DNA of 64,000 nucleotides from Martelella sp. NC20 (GTDB lineage Bacteria; Pseudomonadota; Alphaproteobacteria; Rhizobiales; Rhizobiaceae), in assembly GCF_013459645.1 (NCBI RefSeq), contig NZ_CP054862.1, positions 1 through 64,000 of the forward strand, in the 5' to 3' direction. Below are positions 36,481-44,678 of the stretch, in pieces. Position 1 is the first letter of the stretch; each line of letters opens with the position of its first letter. The position numbers were made by a program, and so were the translations under genes. The notes under the pieces are model-generated. The model was not told the origin of the DNA, did not search any database, and saw only the letters and a list, made by a program, of their open reading frames with translations.

Positions 36481-36524
36481 GGCGATCTCCTTGAGAAGTG
36501 CAATCTTGGTGTTGAATCCTGCAG

Positions 36525-37853
36525 TCAGCGCCAGGCGGCATCAATGCGATCGAGCGTGTTGCTCCAGGGCAGCCACAAATGAGGTGCAAGCCCTGACAGC
36601 CGGGAGAAGGGGATCTTGCGCGGCGCGGTGACGGGCAGGACGAATGCGGCCTCATCAGTCCTGCCGGAAACCAGCCGACCCGTTTCGACACCGAGCGCGC
36701 TGGCAAGCGCGACGCCGCGACCGTTGCAGCCGATAACGCCCGAGAGGCCCGGCGCAATGGAAATCATGCGTGGAAGCGCATCCATGGTCGCAGCAATCTG
36801 TCCGCTCCAGGCATATTCGGCCCTGATCTCGGGAAGATCGGGCACAAAACGGCGCAGACGCTCGACAAATGTCTTGCGGGCGAGCGCCAGCCGGTCCGGC
36901 GCGGGAGAAACAAGGCCGCCCGTGACCAGCCGTCCATCGTCGCTCCAGCGCAGGGCGAATGTGTGACGACGGGTATCCGTGACCGCCGCGCCGGCGGGCA
37001 GTATGGCCTCACGATAGCGCTCGTGAAGCCTCTGGGTCGCAATCTGAAACACCCGCACCGGTATTATCGAAGAGCGAAGCGGCGGGTTGAGATTGCCGAC
37101 CATGGCGTTGGTGGTGAGAATGACCTGGTTGGCAACAAGGCTCCCGGAAGGCGTGTTTACGACCCAGTCAGCACCTCTGCGCTTGATGTCGGTCACAGGA
37201 CTGTCGCCAAAGATTCGGCCTCTCGCCGCGGCAACCGCGCGCGCCAGACCGCGGGCATAGGCAAGCGGATTGATCTGGCCTCCGGAAAGAATATTGAGGC
37301 CGCCATGCAGCGACGGAAGGCCGGTGCGCGCCAGCATCTCACCGCGATCGAGGAACTCAGCCTTGACGCCGGCTTCCAGCAGCAAGGGAAGACGCGCTTT
37401 CAGCATGTGCTCGGCTTTGTTGCAGTGTCCGGGCTGAAGCCAGCCCTTCCAATGCGGGCTGCATTCAATCTGATTTTCGCTGATGAGGTCTGCGACCGCG
37501 TTTCCCGCGCGCGCGACAAGCCGCATTAGACGCCAGCCATAGTCCTCGCCCAGCAATGCAGTCACCTGCTTCGGTCCCAGCCCCGAATTCAGGCTGGGCA
37601 CGACGAAGCCCGTATTGCGGCCGGACGCGCCATGGCCTGGTTGGCACGCCTCCACGACTGCGACCGAAAGGCCGTTGCGGGCCGCCGTGAGCGCCGCTGT
37701 CAGACCCAGAAACCCGGCCCCGACAAAGACGACGTCCGCGCGCTGCTCGCCTGCAAGCGCGGCGAAGCGTGAGGCAACGGGGGCAAGGTCTTCCCACAGC
37801 GACCCGACTTTCCCGGTATCCGACTGCGGTTCGTGGTGAGGCGGGGCCGTCAT
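36525..37853 (-). CDS. FAD-dependent oxidoreductase, gamma-glutamylputrescine-oxidase-like (PuuB type)
   Basis: 442 residues. FAD motif VVFVGAGFLGLTAALTAARN, the second motif GHGASGRNTGFVVPSL and the C-terminal GVIGCNGRGVALASALG. The N-terminal SLWEDLAP-type lead and GRNxG signature are those of PuuB/OrdL amine oxidases, which turn a secondary amine to an aldehyde plus amine with hydrogen peroxide. It is the first gene after a palindromic promoter region and probably heads the 32-38 kb operon. Confidence 0.88.
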   Translation of the reverse strand: MTAPPHHEPQSDTGKVGSLWEDLAPVASRFAALAGEQRADVVFVGAGFLGLTAALTAARNGLSVAVVEACQPGHGASGRNTGFVVPSLNSGLGPKQVTALLGEDYGWRLMRLVARAGNAVADLISENQIECSPHWKGWLQPGHCNKAEHMLKARLPLLLEAGVKAEFLDRGEMLARTGLPSLHGGLNILSGGQINPLAYARGLARAVAAARGRIFGDSPVTDIKRRGADWVVNTPSGSLVANQVILTTNAMVGNLNPPLRSSIIPVRVFQIATQRLHERYREAILPAGAAVTDTRRHTFALRWSDDGRLVTGGLVSPAPDRLALARKTFVERLRRFVPDLPEIRAEYAWSGQIAATMDALPRMISIAPGLSGVIGCNGRGVALASALGVETGRLVSGRTDEAAFVLPVTAPRKIPFSRLSGLAPHLWLPWSNTLDRIDAAWR

Positions 37854-37879
37854 TTTACAACTCGTGAGACAATGCCTAC

Positions 37880-37906
37880 AATATCACTGATGTTGCATGT
37901 GATATT
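37880..37906. promoter_or_regulatory. Long palindrome upstream of the PuuB-like gene
   Basis: AATATCAC, an 11-base spacer, GTGATATT: perfect 8-bp arms, 26 bp before the start at 37853. The adjoining GntR gene (38122-38853) is the natural candidate to bind it. Confidence 0.5.
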
Positions 37907-38121
37907 TTTATAAGTCAACCGCGAAAAGCGGGCCGGTCGACATTTCCAGCCGGTCGGTCATATTGGCGTTCGAGCTTGAGACTCACTCTGCGCGCAATCA
38001 GGCACGCGCGCGCAACAAAGCCCCAAGCGCAGAGCCGAGCCAATGTCTTTGCGACGAGAGCCAGCCTCGGTCCGGGTGCCTGGTGCATTTTGCAGGGGAT
38101 CGTATCCGACCGCGAAAGGCC

Positions 38122-38853
38122 TCAAAGAGCGATGGCGCTATAACCGCGCGCGTTCGTGAGAACTCTCAGCAGCCCCTCCCGGGTCAGTTCATTATGGCGG
38201 ATCATGAGGGCACGCACCGCGTCACGGTCGCGTTTTGCAAGCGTCTCCACGATCTTCATATGATCATTGCTGGTTTCACTGTTCACATCGCGCTTTTGCG
38301 CGCCGATATAGAAGAAGCGTTCGAGCTCGTGGAGCTGCCGCGCCAGAATATCGTATAGCCTCTGGTTTCCGGAGGCGCGGGCGATTGCCAGGTGAAAATC
38401 GGTGTTGGCCGCGATGAACTTGTCGAGCGTCGGCGTTTCCGCCTGGTCGTAGACGACGCGCGCCTGCTCCCTCAGGTGCTCCAGTTCCTCTTCGGTAATC
38501 CGTTCGCAAGCCAGTTCGGCAGCCCCTGCCTCCAGCATGATTCTCAGGTCGAACAGTTCGTTCATGTCGCCAAAGGTGATCGGTGTGATCTGATAGCCGC
38601 GACGCGGAAATGTGCGCACCAACCCTTCCTGACGCAGTGTCGCAAGCGCCTCGCGCACCGGGGTTTTCGAGACATCGAAACGTTCGGCAAGCTCGATCTC
38701 GGATATTTCGAGGCCCGGTTCAAGCTTGCAACTCAGGATCTCACCCCGCAGCCGGTTGTAGACCTGCTCCGTCAGAGATGGCTGCTTCGGATTTCTCTTT
38801 CTTGCAGGTGACTTCCTGCCGGACGGACTGCTCGCTCTTGCTATCTCCCTCAT
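38122..38853 (-). CDS. GntR-family regulator (FadR subfamily, FCD domain)
   Basis: 243 residues. Winged helix LTEQVYNRLRGEILSCKLEP and ELAERFDVSKTPVREALATL, then the all-helical FCD ligand domain with metal ligands in DLRIMLEAGAAELA, NTDFHLAIA and NDHMKIVETL. It lies between the amine-oxidase operon and the ABC transporter operon, both on the same strand, and likely controls one or both. Confidence 0.92.
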   Translation of the reverse strand: MREIARASSPSGRKSPARKRNPKQPSLTEQVYNRLRGEILSCKLEPGLEISEIELAERFDVSKTPVREALATLRQEGLVRTFPRRGYQITPITFGDMNELFDLRIMLEAGAAELACERITEEELEHLREQARVVYDQAETPTLDKFIAANTDFHLAIARASGNQRLYDILARQLHELERFFYIGAQKRDVNSETSNDHMKIVETLAKRDRDAVRALMIRHNELTREGLLRVLTNARGYSAIAL

Positions 38854-38929
38854 CTATCCAAGTTCCCCCGTTTGGATACCGCGCCGGAAACGCCGCGGTC
38901 ATGAACCGGCCGTATCAGCGGCCGCGTGA

Positions 38930-38942
38930 TATTTGTCAAATA
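38930..38942. promoter_or_regulatory. Palindrome overlapping the -35 of the gntR promoter
   Basis: TATTTGTCAAATA, a 6-bp-arm dyad with one central base. On the minus strand it contains TTGACA, a good -35 box, followed 17 bases later by GATACG. Autoregulation is possible. The same TATTTGACA string occurs at 46910 in the divergent promoter region of the next operon. Confidence 0.35.
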
Positions 38943-39052
38943 CAATACAGTTCGATCCTGCGCTATTTCCTGTAGCATATTATTGAACCTCCGCTACCCC
39001 GGCGACGGCGTCGTCGCGGCGAACCCACAAACAAATGGCCGGCAGATCCGCC

Positions 39053-39721
39053 TCAACGATCATGGGCCGCCAGCCTCTTGAACGACAGGCGGTACTCGAC
39101 CCATTTTTGCAGGCGAATAAGAATACCGTTGAGAATCAAGTAGATAATTCCAATCACCAGTAGGATTTCGATGGGCTTGTAGGTCTCGGAAATCAGCGCC
39201 ATGCCAGCGCCTGTGAGCTCGGTCACGGCAACCATGCCCGCAAGCGAACTGCCCTTCATCACCAGCGTGAGATTTGACGTGAGCGGCGGCATGATCGTGC
39301 GTATCGCCTGCGGCACGATGATCCGCCGCAGGATCATCAGGGGCGGCATGCCGAGCGCGCGCGCCGCCTCATACTGATTGGCCGGTACCGAGCGCAGTCC
39401 AGAGCGGATATATTCCATATTGTAACCCGCAGCCGACAAAGTCAGGCCCACGATCGCAGCGGGGACTGCGTCGAGATAGATGCCCAGCTGCGGCAGACCG
39501 AAATAGGTGAAGAACAACAGGGTCAGCGCCGGGGTCGCTCGCATGAACCAGCTGAAGAATGCGGCGATGCGGCGCAGGATGGCGGCGCGCCCGTCGCGCA
39601 TCACGGCAAGCGGGAAGGCGAGAATCAGCGAAAGCACGATTGTCGAGACCGAAATCCATATGGTCATCAGCGTCGCGTCAAAGATAACGCCGATATTGAC
39701 TGTAATGACGCTCCAGTCCAT
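39053..39721 (-). CDS. Polar amino-acid ABC transporter permease (HisM/GlnP type)
   Basis: 222 residues, five helices. The EAA region reads YEAARALGMPPLMILRRIIV and PQAIRTIMPPLTSNLTLVMK, typical of the HisMQ family. It overlaps the partner permease by one base. It forms the heterodimeric membrane channel for the binding protein at 42 kb. Confidence 0.92.
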   Translation of the reverse strand: MDWSVITVNIGVIFDATLMTIWISVSTIVLSLILAFPLAVMRDGRAAILRRIAAFFSWFMRATPALTLLFFTYFGLPQLGIYLDAVPAAIVGLTLSAAGYNMEYIRSGLRSVPANQYEAARALGMPPLMILRRIIVPQAIRTIMPPLTSNLTLVMKGSSLAGMVAVTELTGAGMALISETYKPIEILLVIGIIYLILNGILIRLQKWVEYRLSFKRLAAHDR

Positions 39722-40392
39722 CAGTGGGCCCCCGTATTGACCGGACCGTAGCGACGGATCATGAAACGGTTGGCAAGCGCTTCCAGGATCATCACCATGC
39801 TGGCGATCGCCGCGTAGACCAGGCCGGCGAACAGGATCAGCGCCATCGGATCATTCGAGATCGCCAGGCTCTGCCGGGTGACCATCATCACCTCCGACAC
39901 CGAAATCGCCGAGGCAACGGAGAGCATCTTCACATTGCCTGCCAGAAACGTCGCCCAAGGCGATAGCGCGATGCGGATGACCTGCGGCAGAACCACGCGA
40001 CGCAACCGCAGGCCGGAGCCCATGCCAAGCGCCCGGGATGTTTCGATAAGCCTCGGATCGACTGCCGAAAGCGCCGCCTTGAATATTTCCGCATGAAAGG
40101 CGGTGCCAATCAGCACGAAGGCAAGAAGCGCCGCGCCGATCGATCCGAGATCGATGCCGAGATAAGGCAGGCCGAGATAACAGAACAGCAGAACGACAAG
40201 TTCCGGCAGACCCCTGAATATCCAGGTGTAGATCGAAAGACATCGACTGAAGATCGCGTTCGGGCGACCGGACCAGGTCAGCGCCAGCACCAGGCCGATC
40301 AGGGTTGAGATGACCGCGATCACGGCAAACAGCCAGACCGTCAGCCAGATGGCGTCGGCGAAGCGCGGGAATTGGCGGACCAGGACATCCAT
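39721..40392 (-). CDS. Polar amino-acid ABC transporter permease
   Basis: 223 residues, five helices, EAA loop IETSRALGMGSGLRLRRVVL and PQVIRIALSPWATFLAGNVK. Three bases lie between its start and the ATPase stop. Pairs with the preceding permease. Confidence 0.92.
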   Translation of the reverse strand: MDVLVRQFPRFADAIWLTVWLFAVIAVISTLIGLVLALTWSGRPNAIFSRCLSIYTWIFRGLPELVVLLFCYLGLPYLGIDLGSIGAALLAFVLIGTAFHAEIFKAALSAVDPRLIETSRALGMGSGLRLRRVVLPQVIRIALSPWATFLAGNVKMLSVASAISVSEVMMVTRQSLAISNDPMALILFAGLVYAAIASMVMILEALANRFMIRRYGPVNTGAH

Positions 40393-40395
40393 GGT

Positions 40396-41190
40396 TCAAT
40401 CCGTCACGGTTTCTACAAAGCTGCGCAATTCCGCAGTCTGAGGATTTTCCAGGATGATCTTCGGGTCGCCGGTTTCGCGCACCTTGCCCTTGTGCATGAA
40501 GATAACCCTGTCCGCGACGTTGCGGACGAAGCCCATTTCATGACTGACGGAAATCATCGTCATACCCTCGCTGGCGAGATCGCGCATGACACCCAACACT
40601 TCTCCCTTGAGTTCGGGATCGAGCGCGGAGGTGACCTCGTCAAAGAGTAGGGCGTCGGGCTTCATGGCGAGCGCCCGGGCAATTGCAACGCGCTGCTGCT
40701 CGCCGCCGGACAGCTCGTGCGGATAGGCGTGCGAGCGATGCGACAGGCGGACCTTTTCGAGCAGCTTCTCCGCCGTCTCGCGCGCTTCGGCAGGATCACG
40801 CCTGAGCACCCGGATCGGCGCTTCGATGATGTTCTGGATCGCGGACATGTGGGGGAAGAGGTTAAAGCTCTGAAACACCATCGAGATTTCAGTGCGGAAT
40901 GACAGCAGATCGCGTTCCCGTGCTGGCAGGCGCTTGCCCTGCGCTTCCCGCCATCCGACTTCCTTGCCCTTCCAGATGATCGCCCCGTCATCGGGGCGTA
41001 TCAACAGATTGAGGCAGCGCAGCAGCGTGCTCTTGCCGGATCCGGACGCCCCGATAATGGCCAGGACTTCTCCGCGCGAGACGGAGAAGTCGATACCCTG
41101 AAGAACATGTTGATTGCCGAGATGTTTCTCGATACCGGCAACTTCAAGGATCGGTGCGTCCGGCCTTTTCCCGGCTTCAGTGACGGACAT
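40396..41190 (-). CDS. Polar amino-acid ABC transporter ATP-binding protein (GlnQ/HisP type)
   Basis: 264 residues from ATG 41190, chosen over ATG 41241 because that version would overlap the AroM-like gene by 65 bases; even so the overlap is 14. Walker A GASGSGKSTLLRCLNLLIRP, signature LSGGEQQRVAIARALAMKP, Walker B ALLFDEVTSALDP. Confidence 0.92.
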   Translation of the reverse strand: MSVTEAGKRPDAPILEVAGIEKHLGNQHVLQGIDFSVSRGEVLAIIGASGSGKSTLLRCLNLLIRPDDGAIIWKGKEVGWREAQGKRLPARERDLLSFRTEISMVFQSFNLFPHMSAIQNIIEAPIRVLRRDPAEARETAEKLLEKVRLSHRSHAYPHELSGGEQQRVAIARALAMKPDALLFDEVTSALDPELKGEVLGVMRDLASEGMTMISVSHEMGFVRNVADRVIFMHKGKVRETGDPKIILENPQTAELRSFVETVTD

Positions 41191-41956
41191 GGATCCGCTC
41201 CGGCCATGCTGGCGAGATGAGGGTCCGCGCGTTGAACACATTCAGCACATTCGGCGTCACCACCGGGCAGCCCAGACGGGAGGAGATATCGGCGAGCAGC
41301 GTTTCCGGATCGTGCGGCGCAAGGCCATCACCATAGCCCCAGATCAGGGCGAGATCAAAAGGGCCTTCGCCTTCCAACTGATCCAAAGCTTCGCCGGTGG
41401 CAATGCCAATGCCGAAATGCGGTTCGACCTTGTCCATCCAGGGCTGCGATGTCCAGGTGGCGCGGTCCTGATCGATATGCCATTCGGTCGGCAGCAGCAG
41501 AGCAAGTTTGATCTTGCCCCGCGCTTCCGCCTGACGCCGTACGAGATCAAACATCAGCTGATATGGCAGAAGCAGCGGAACGGACGATTGCAGCGCGCCT
41601 TCTGGATACATCTCCGCGCAGCACATCAAAATGATCTCGGCGCCTTCGGCAATGTGGGCGTCGATTGCGGCCTGTGCACGCTCCAGATACCAGCTCTGGG
41701 TGACGAAGATTTCTTCCCAGCCGGCACCCATGCGACGGTCATCAGGGGTGGTGTTGTGAACATAGCAGCCGATGCCAAGGCCCTCGGCGGGAAGAATTTC
41801 GTGCTTGGCGATCTCGGCGCGGCTCAAGCCGTCGAGGCAGGCCTTTTCCGACACGACGACATCAAGACCCATCGCATTGAGGGCATTGGTATGAAAGCTG
41901 ACATATTCGTTGCGGGGGCTCTGACCGGTGGTAATGATCCCGACTTTCACAGGCAT
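41177..41956 (-). CDS. AroM-like family protein, copy 2
   Basis: 259 residues. The start VKVGIITTGQSPRNEYVSFH and end ALIWGYGDGLAPHDPETLLA then PVVTPNVLNVFNARTL parallel copy 1 at 34 kb residue for residue in the key segments. The central cysteines are in ILMCCAEMYPEG. It lies inside an amino-acid ABC transporter operon, between the binding protein and ATPase genes, which ties it to the imported substrate. Function unestablished. Confidence 0.75.
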   Translation of the reverse strand: MPVKVGIITTGQSPRNEYVSFHTNALNAMGLDVVVSEKACLDGLSRAEIAKHEILPAEGLGIGCYVHNTTPDDRRMGAGWEEIFVTQSWYLERAQAAIDAHIAEGAEIILMCCAEMYPEGALQSSVPLLLPYQLMFDLVRRQAEARGKIKLALLLPTEWHIDQDRATWTSQPWMDKVEPHFGIGIATGEALDQLEGEGPFDLALIWGYGDGLAPHDPETLLADISSRLGCPVVTPNVLNVFNARTLISPAWPERIHVRH

Positions 41957-41979
41957 GGGTAATTCCTTCTTGTTTTTGA

Positions 41980-42004
41980 GGGCAGGACGATTTTCGCCCC
42001 GCCC
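41980..42004 (-). terminator. Hairpin after the ABC binding-protein gene
   Basis: On the minus-strand RNA GGGCGGGGCGA pairs with UCGUCCUGCCC (11 bp with two G-U pairs) around AAA, 23 bases after the binding-protein stop. Confidence 0.5.
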
Positions 42005-42026
42005 GTTGTTTTTGGGATCACGACCC

Positions 42027-42860
42027 TTACTTGGGATCCGCAGGCGTCTTGGAGAAATCGACGGGCTGGCCGAAATATTCGGTGATCATTTCGTTCAGAG
42101 TGCCATCTTCGCGGTATTTCGTGATCAACGCATCGATGGCAGCCGCAAGCTCCTCGTCATCCGGAGCGACGGCGAGAGACTGAGTCTTGGGCGAACGCAC
42201 GTCGGGCAGAACCGCAATGGTGTCGTTCTTTGCGGCAAGATAGCTCGGGCCGAGATAGTCCATGCCCAGCCAATCGATGCGGCGGTTTTTCAGGTCTAGC
42301 GACATTTCGGTCCAGCCCGGATATTCCTTGACGGTTCCGAGGCATCCCTCCGGCAGCGAGGCGCGGATGAGGTCGATTTCGGCAGACCCGCGAACGACAC
42401 CCACGGTCTTGCCGCAGATATCGTCCCAGTTGTTGATCTCATCATTGCTCGTGAGCTTGGTGATCGCCACGCCGTTGATGATATACGGCGAGAGCATGAT
42501 CAACTGGTCGGATGCAAGACGATCCTTCGTTCGGGTCACGCCTGAGGCGACGACATCGAAACGATCTGCAACAAGGCCGGGAAGGAGGCCCGACCAGTCA
42601 AGCTGGCGGAACTCGACATCGACGCCGAGATCATCGGCAACCTTCTTCATGACGGCGATATCGAAGCCGTCAAGCTCACCGCTGTCGTTGATCATGGTAA
42701 AGGGCGGAGCCGTGCCGGTGGTGCCGACAACGATGGTGCCGGGTTCCATGAGCTCGTCCTTGAAATCGGCCGACGCCGTGGTCGCGAACCCGATCGTTGC
42801 AGCGAAAAGGACAAGAGCGCAGGGCAGTGACCGGCGCGATATAGATGTGGCTGATAGCAT
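42027..42860 (-). CDS. Amino-acid ABC transporter solute-binding protein (family 3)
   Basis: 277 residues. Signal peptide with RRSLPCALVLFAATIGFATT and cleavage near ASADF. Family-3 motifs: VVGTTGTAPPFTMI, GFDIAVMKKVADDLGV, DVVASGVTRTKDR and GKTVGVVRGS. The usual Arg that holds the amino-acid carboxylate is in VTRTKDR. It is the substrate receptor of the transporter at 39-41 kb. Confidence 0.92.
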   Translation of the reverse strand: MLSATSISRRSLPCALVLFAATIGFATTASADFKDELMEPGTIVVGTTGTAPPFTMINDSGELDGFDIAVMKKVADDLGVDVEFRQLDWSGLLPGLVADRFDVVASGVTRTKDRLASDQLIMLSPYIINGVAITKLTSNDEINNWDDICGKTVGVVRGSAEIDLIRASLPEGCLGTVKEYPGWTEMSLDLKNRRIDWLGMDYLGPSYLAAKNDTIAVLPDVRSPKTQSLAVAPDDEELAAAIDALITKYREDGTLNEMITEYFGQPVDFSKTPADPK

Positions 42861-42954
42861 GCTGTTCTCCTTTTTTGTATATTTTGGTTAGTCCAGTTCG
42901 GCTCCGGTGGAGCCCCCTGCGCGTTTTACCGGGCAGGGCATATGCGAAACAGAT

Positions 42955-43731
42955 TCAGAGCTGTTTCAGCATTCCGCCATCGACCCGGATCATCGAGCCG
43001 TTGACAAAAGATGCGCGCGACGAGGCCAGAAACGCGACCACCGCGGCAAATTCGGCAGGGTCACCATAGCGACCGGCCGGTATCGCCGCCTTCGAGCTTT
43101 TCGCGACGGCTTCAACGCTCACGCCATCCTTTTCTGCCTTGATGGCATCAAGCGAGGCGACGCGATCCGTCGCTATGCGGCCCGGCAACGCCATATTGAC
43201 CGTTACCCCGCTTGCGGCGACTTCTCCGGCGAGCGTCTTGGACCAGCCAGCGAGCGCGCCGCGGACGCCGTTGGAAAGCGCGAGATTGGGGATCGGCGAG
43301 AGTACGCCGGAAGAACCGATCGTGATGACGCGACCGAAACCGCGCTCGGTCATGTCCTTCAACAGCGCGTCGGTGATCTGCATGATCGGCAGGGCCATGG
43401 CCTCGAAGGCTGCAAGCCAAGCGGCGCGGGATTGCCCTTGGGCCGGCCCAGCGGCAGGGCCACCGCAATTGTTGACAACGATGTCGATGCCTTCGACGCT
43501 CATCTTCTCGGCAAAAGCCGAAACGGCATCCGCATCGGCAAGATCGAGCCTGACAGCGCGCACCCTGTCGCTGAGCCGGGCCTCCTTGGCCCAGGCGTCA
43601 ATGGCATGGGTATTGCGAGCGGCCGCGATGACATTTGCGCCTTCCAGCGCCAGTTCCTTCGCGCAGGCGGCGCCGAGCCCCTGGCTCGCGCCCAGGACGA
43701 GCGCCGTCTTTCCCTTCAATCCGAAATCCAT
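42955..43731 (-). CDS. Short-chain dehydrogenase/reductase (3-oxoacyl-ACP reductase-like)
   Basis: 258 residues from ATG 43731 (TGATG with the DapA-like stop); a TTG one codon earlier also opens the frame. Motifs: LVLGASQGLGAACAKELA, VNNCGGP, a serine in ITIGSSGVLS. The active-site Tyr-x3-Lys is not recognisable: the expected region reads LALSNGVRGALAGWSKTLA. This region is usual in a subgroup of divergent SDRs, so catalytic activity is uncertain. Confidence 0.8.
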   Translation of the reverse strand: MDFGLKGKTALVLGASQGLGAACAKELALEGANVIAAARNTHAIDAWAKEARLSDRVRAVRLDLADADAVSAFAEKMSVEGIDIVVNNCGGPAAGPAQGQSRAAWLAAFEAMALPIMQITDALLKDMTERGFGRVITIGSSGVLSPIPNLALSNGVRGALAGWSKTLAGEVAASGVTVNMALPGRIATDRVASLDAIKAEKDGVSVEAVAKSSKAAIPAGRYGDPAEFAAVVAFLASSRASFVNGSMIRVDGGMLKQL

Positions 43732-44657
43732 CAACCAAGCTCCTTCAGTCGTTTTTCGGTCCGCTCCATGAGAATATCGACCTCGGCAGCCGAGCGGGCG
43801 TCGAGCGCTTTTCCGGGCTTGCGCAAGGCAGGCGAAGCGATCTTGCCGCGCTTGGCGAGCACATATTTGCGCACGGCGAGGCCCAGTCCGGGCTGGGTCT
43901 CGTAGCGGATCAGCGGAAGGTAGGCATCCATCAGATCGCGGGCGCGATCGGCGTTGCCCGCCTTCATTTCATGGGTGACGGCGACCATCATTTCCGGATA
44001 GGCGAAACCGGTCATGGCGCCGTCAGCGCCTCGGCCAACCTCTTCCGTCAGGAACAGGCCGCCATTGCCGCACAGGATCGAAACGCGTCGGCGTCCGTTT
44101 GCCTCGGCCTCGCGGATGGCGCTGATCTTTGCCAGACCCGGCCAATCCTCATGCTTGAGCATCTTGATCGAGGAAAAGTCTTCGATGATCCGGGATAGCG
44201 CCTCATTGGAGATATTGACGCCAGTCGACAACGGAAAATCCTGGAGCACGACCGGGACGTCGCTGCCGAGGGCCTCGGTAACCTGACCGTAATAGGCGTG
44301 GATCTGCGGATCGGTTTTCAGCGATCCGGGCGGGGCGACCATGACGCCTGCTGCCCCGAGATCCATCACCGCCTGGCCGAGCTCGCGGATCGATGCAAGT
44401 CCGGGCGCGGAAACGCCGATGACGATCGGCTGGCCGTTGGCGCGCGCTATCACGCGCTTCGTGATTGCGATTGCCTCGGCCTGGGTCATCTTCGGAGCTT
44501 CGCCCATCATGCCGAGCAATGTCAGCCCGGTTGCGCCGGCCTCGAAATAAAAGTCGGTCACGCGATCAAGACTGGTCCAGTCGATCGCTCCCGTTTCGTC
44601 GAAGGGTGTCACGGCAATCACAAAAACGCCGTTGGTCTCTCCGTTGACAAGCTGCAT
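43731..44657 (-). CDS. DapA/NanA-family aldolase or dehydratase
   Basis: 308 residues of a Schiff-base TIM-barrel type. The GTTGE substrate loop is GMMGE and the YNxP motif holding the catalytic tyrosine is QDFPL. The Schiff-base lysine is probably in IKMLKHED. These changes place it outside true dihydrodipicolinate synthases; it likely cleaves or dehydrates another 2-oxo acid. It is coupled to the SDR downstream and 21 bases from the amidohydrolase upstream. Confidence 0.82.
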   Translation of the reverse strand: MQLVNGETNGVFVIAVTPFDETGAIDWTSLDRVTDFYFEAGATGLTLLGMMGEAPKMTQAEAIAITKRVIARANGQPIVIGVSAPGLASIRELGQAVMDLGAAGVMVAPPGSLKTDPQIHAYYGQVTEALGSDVPVVLQDFPLSTGVNISNEALSRIIEDFSSIKMLKHEDWPGLAKISAIREAEANGRRRVSILCGNGGLFLTEEVGRGADGAMTGFAYPEMMVAVTHEMKAGNADRARDLMDAYLPLIRYETQPGLGLAVRKYVLAKRGKIASPALRKPGKALDARSAAEVDILMERTEKRLKELG

Positions 44658-44678
44658 TTCCTTGGTCCCTCCTTTGTT

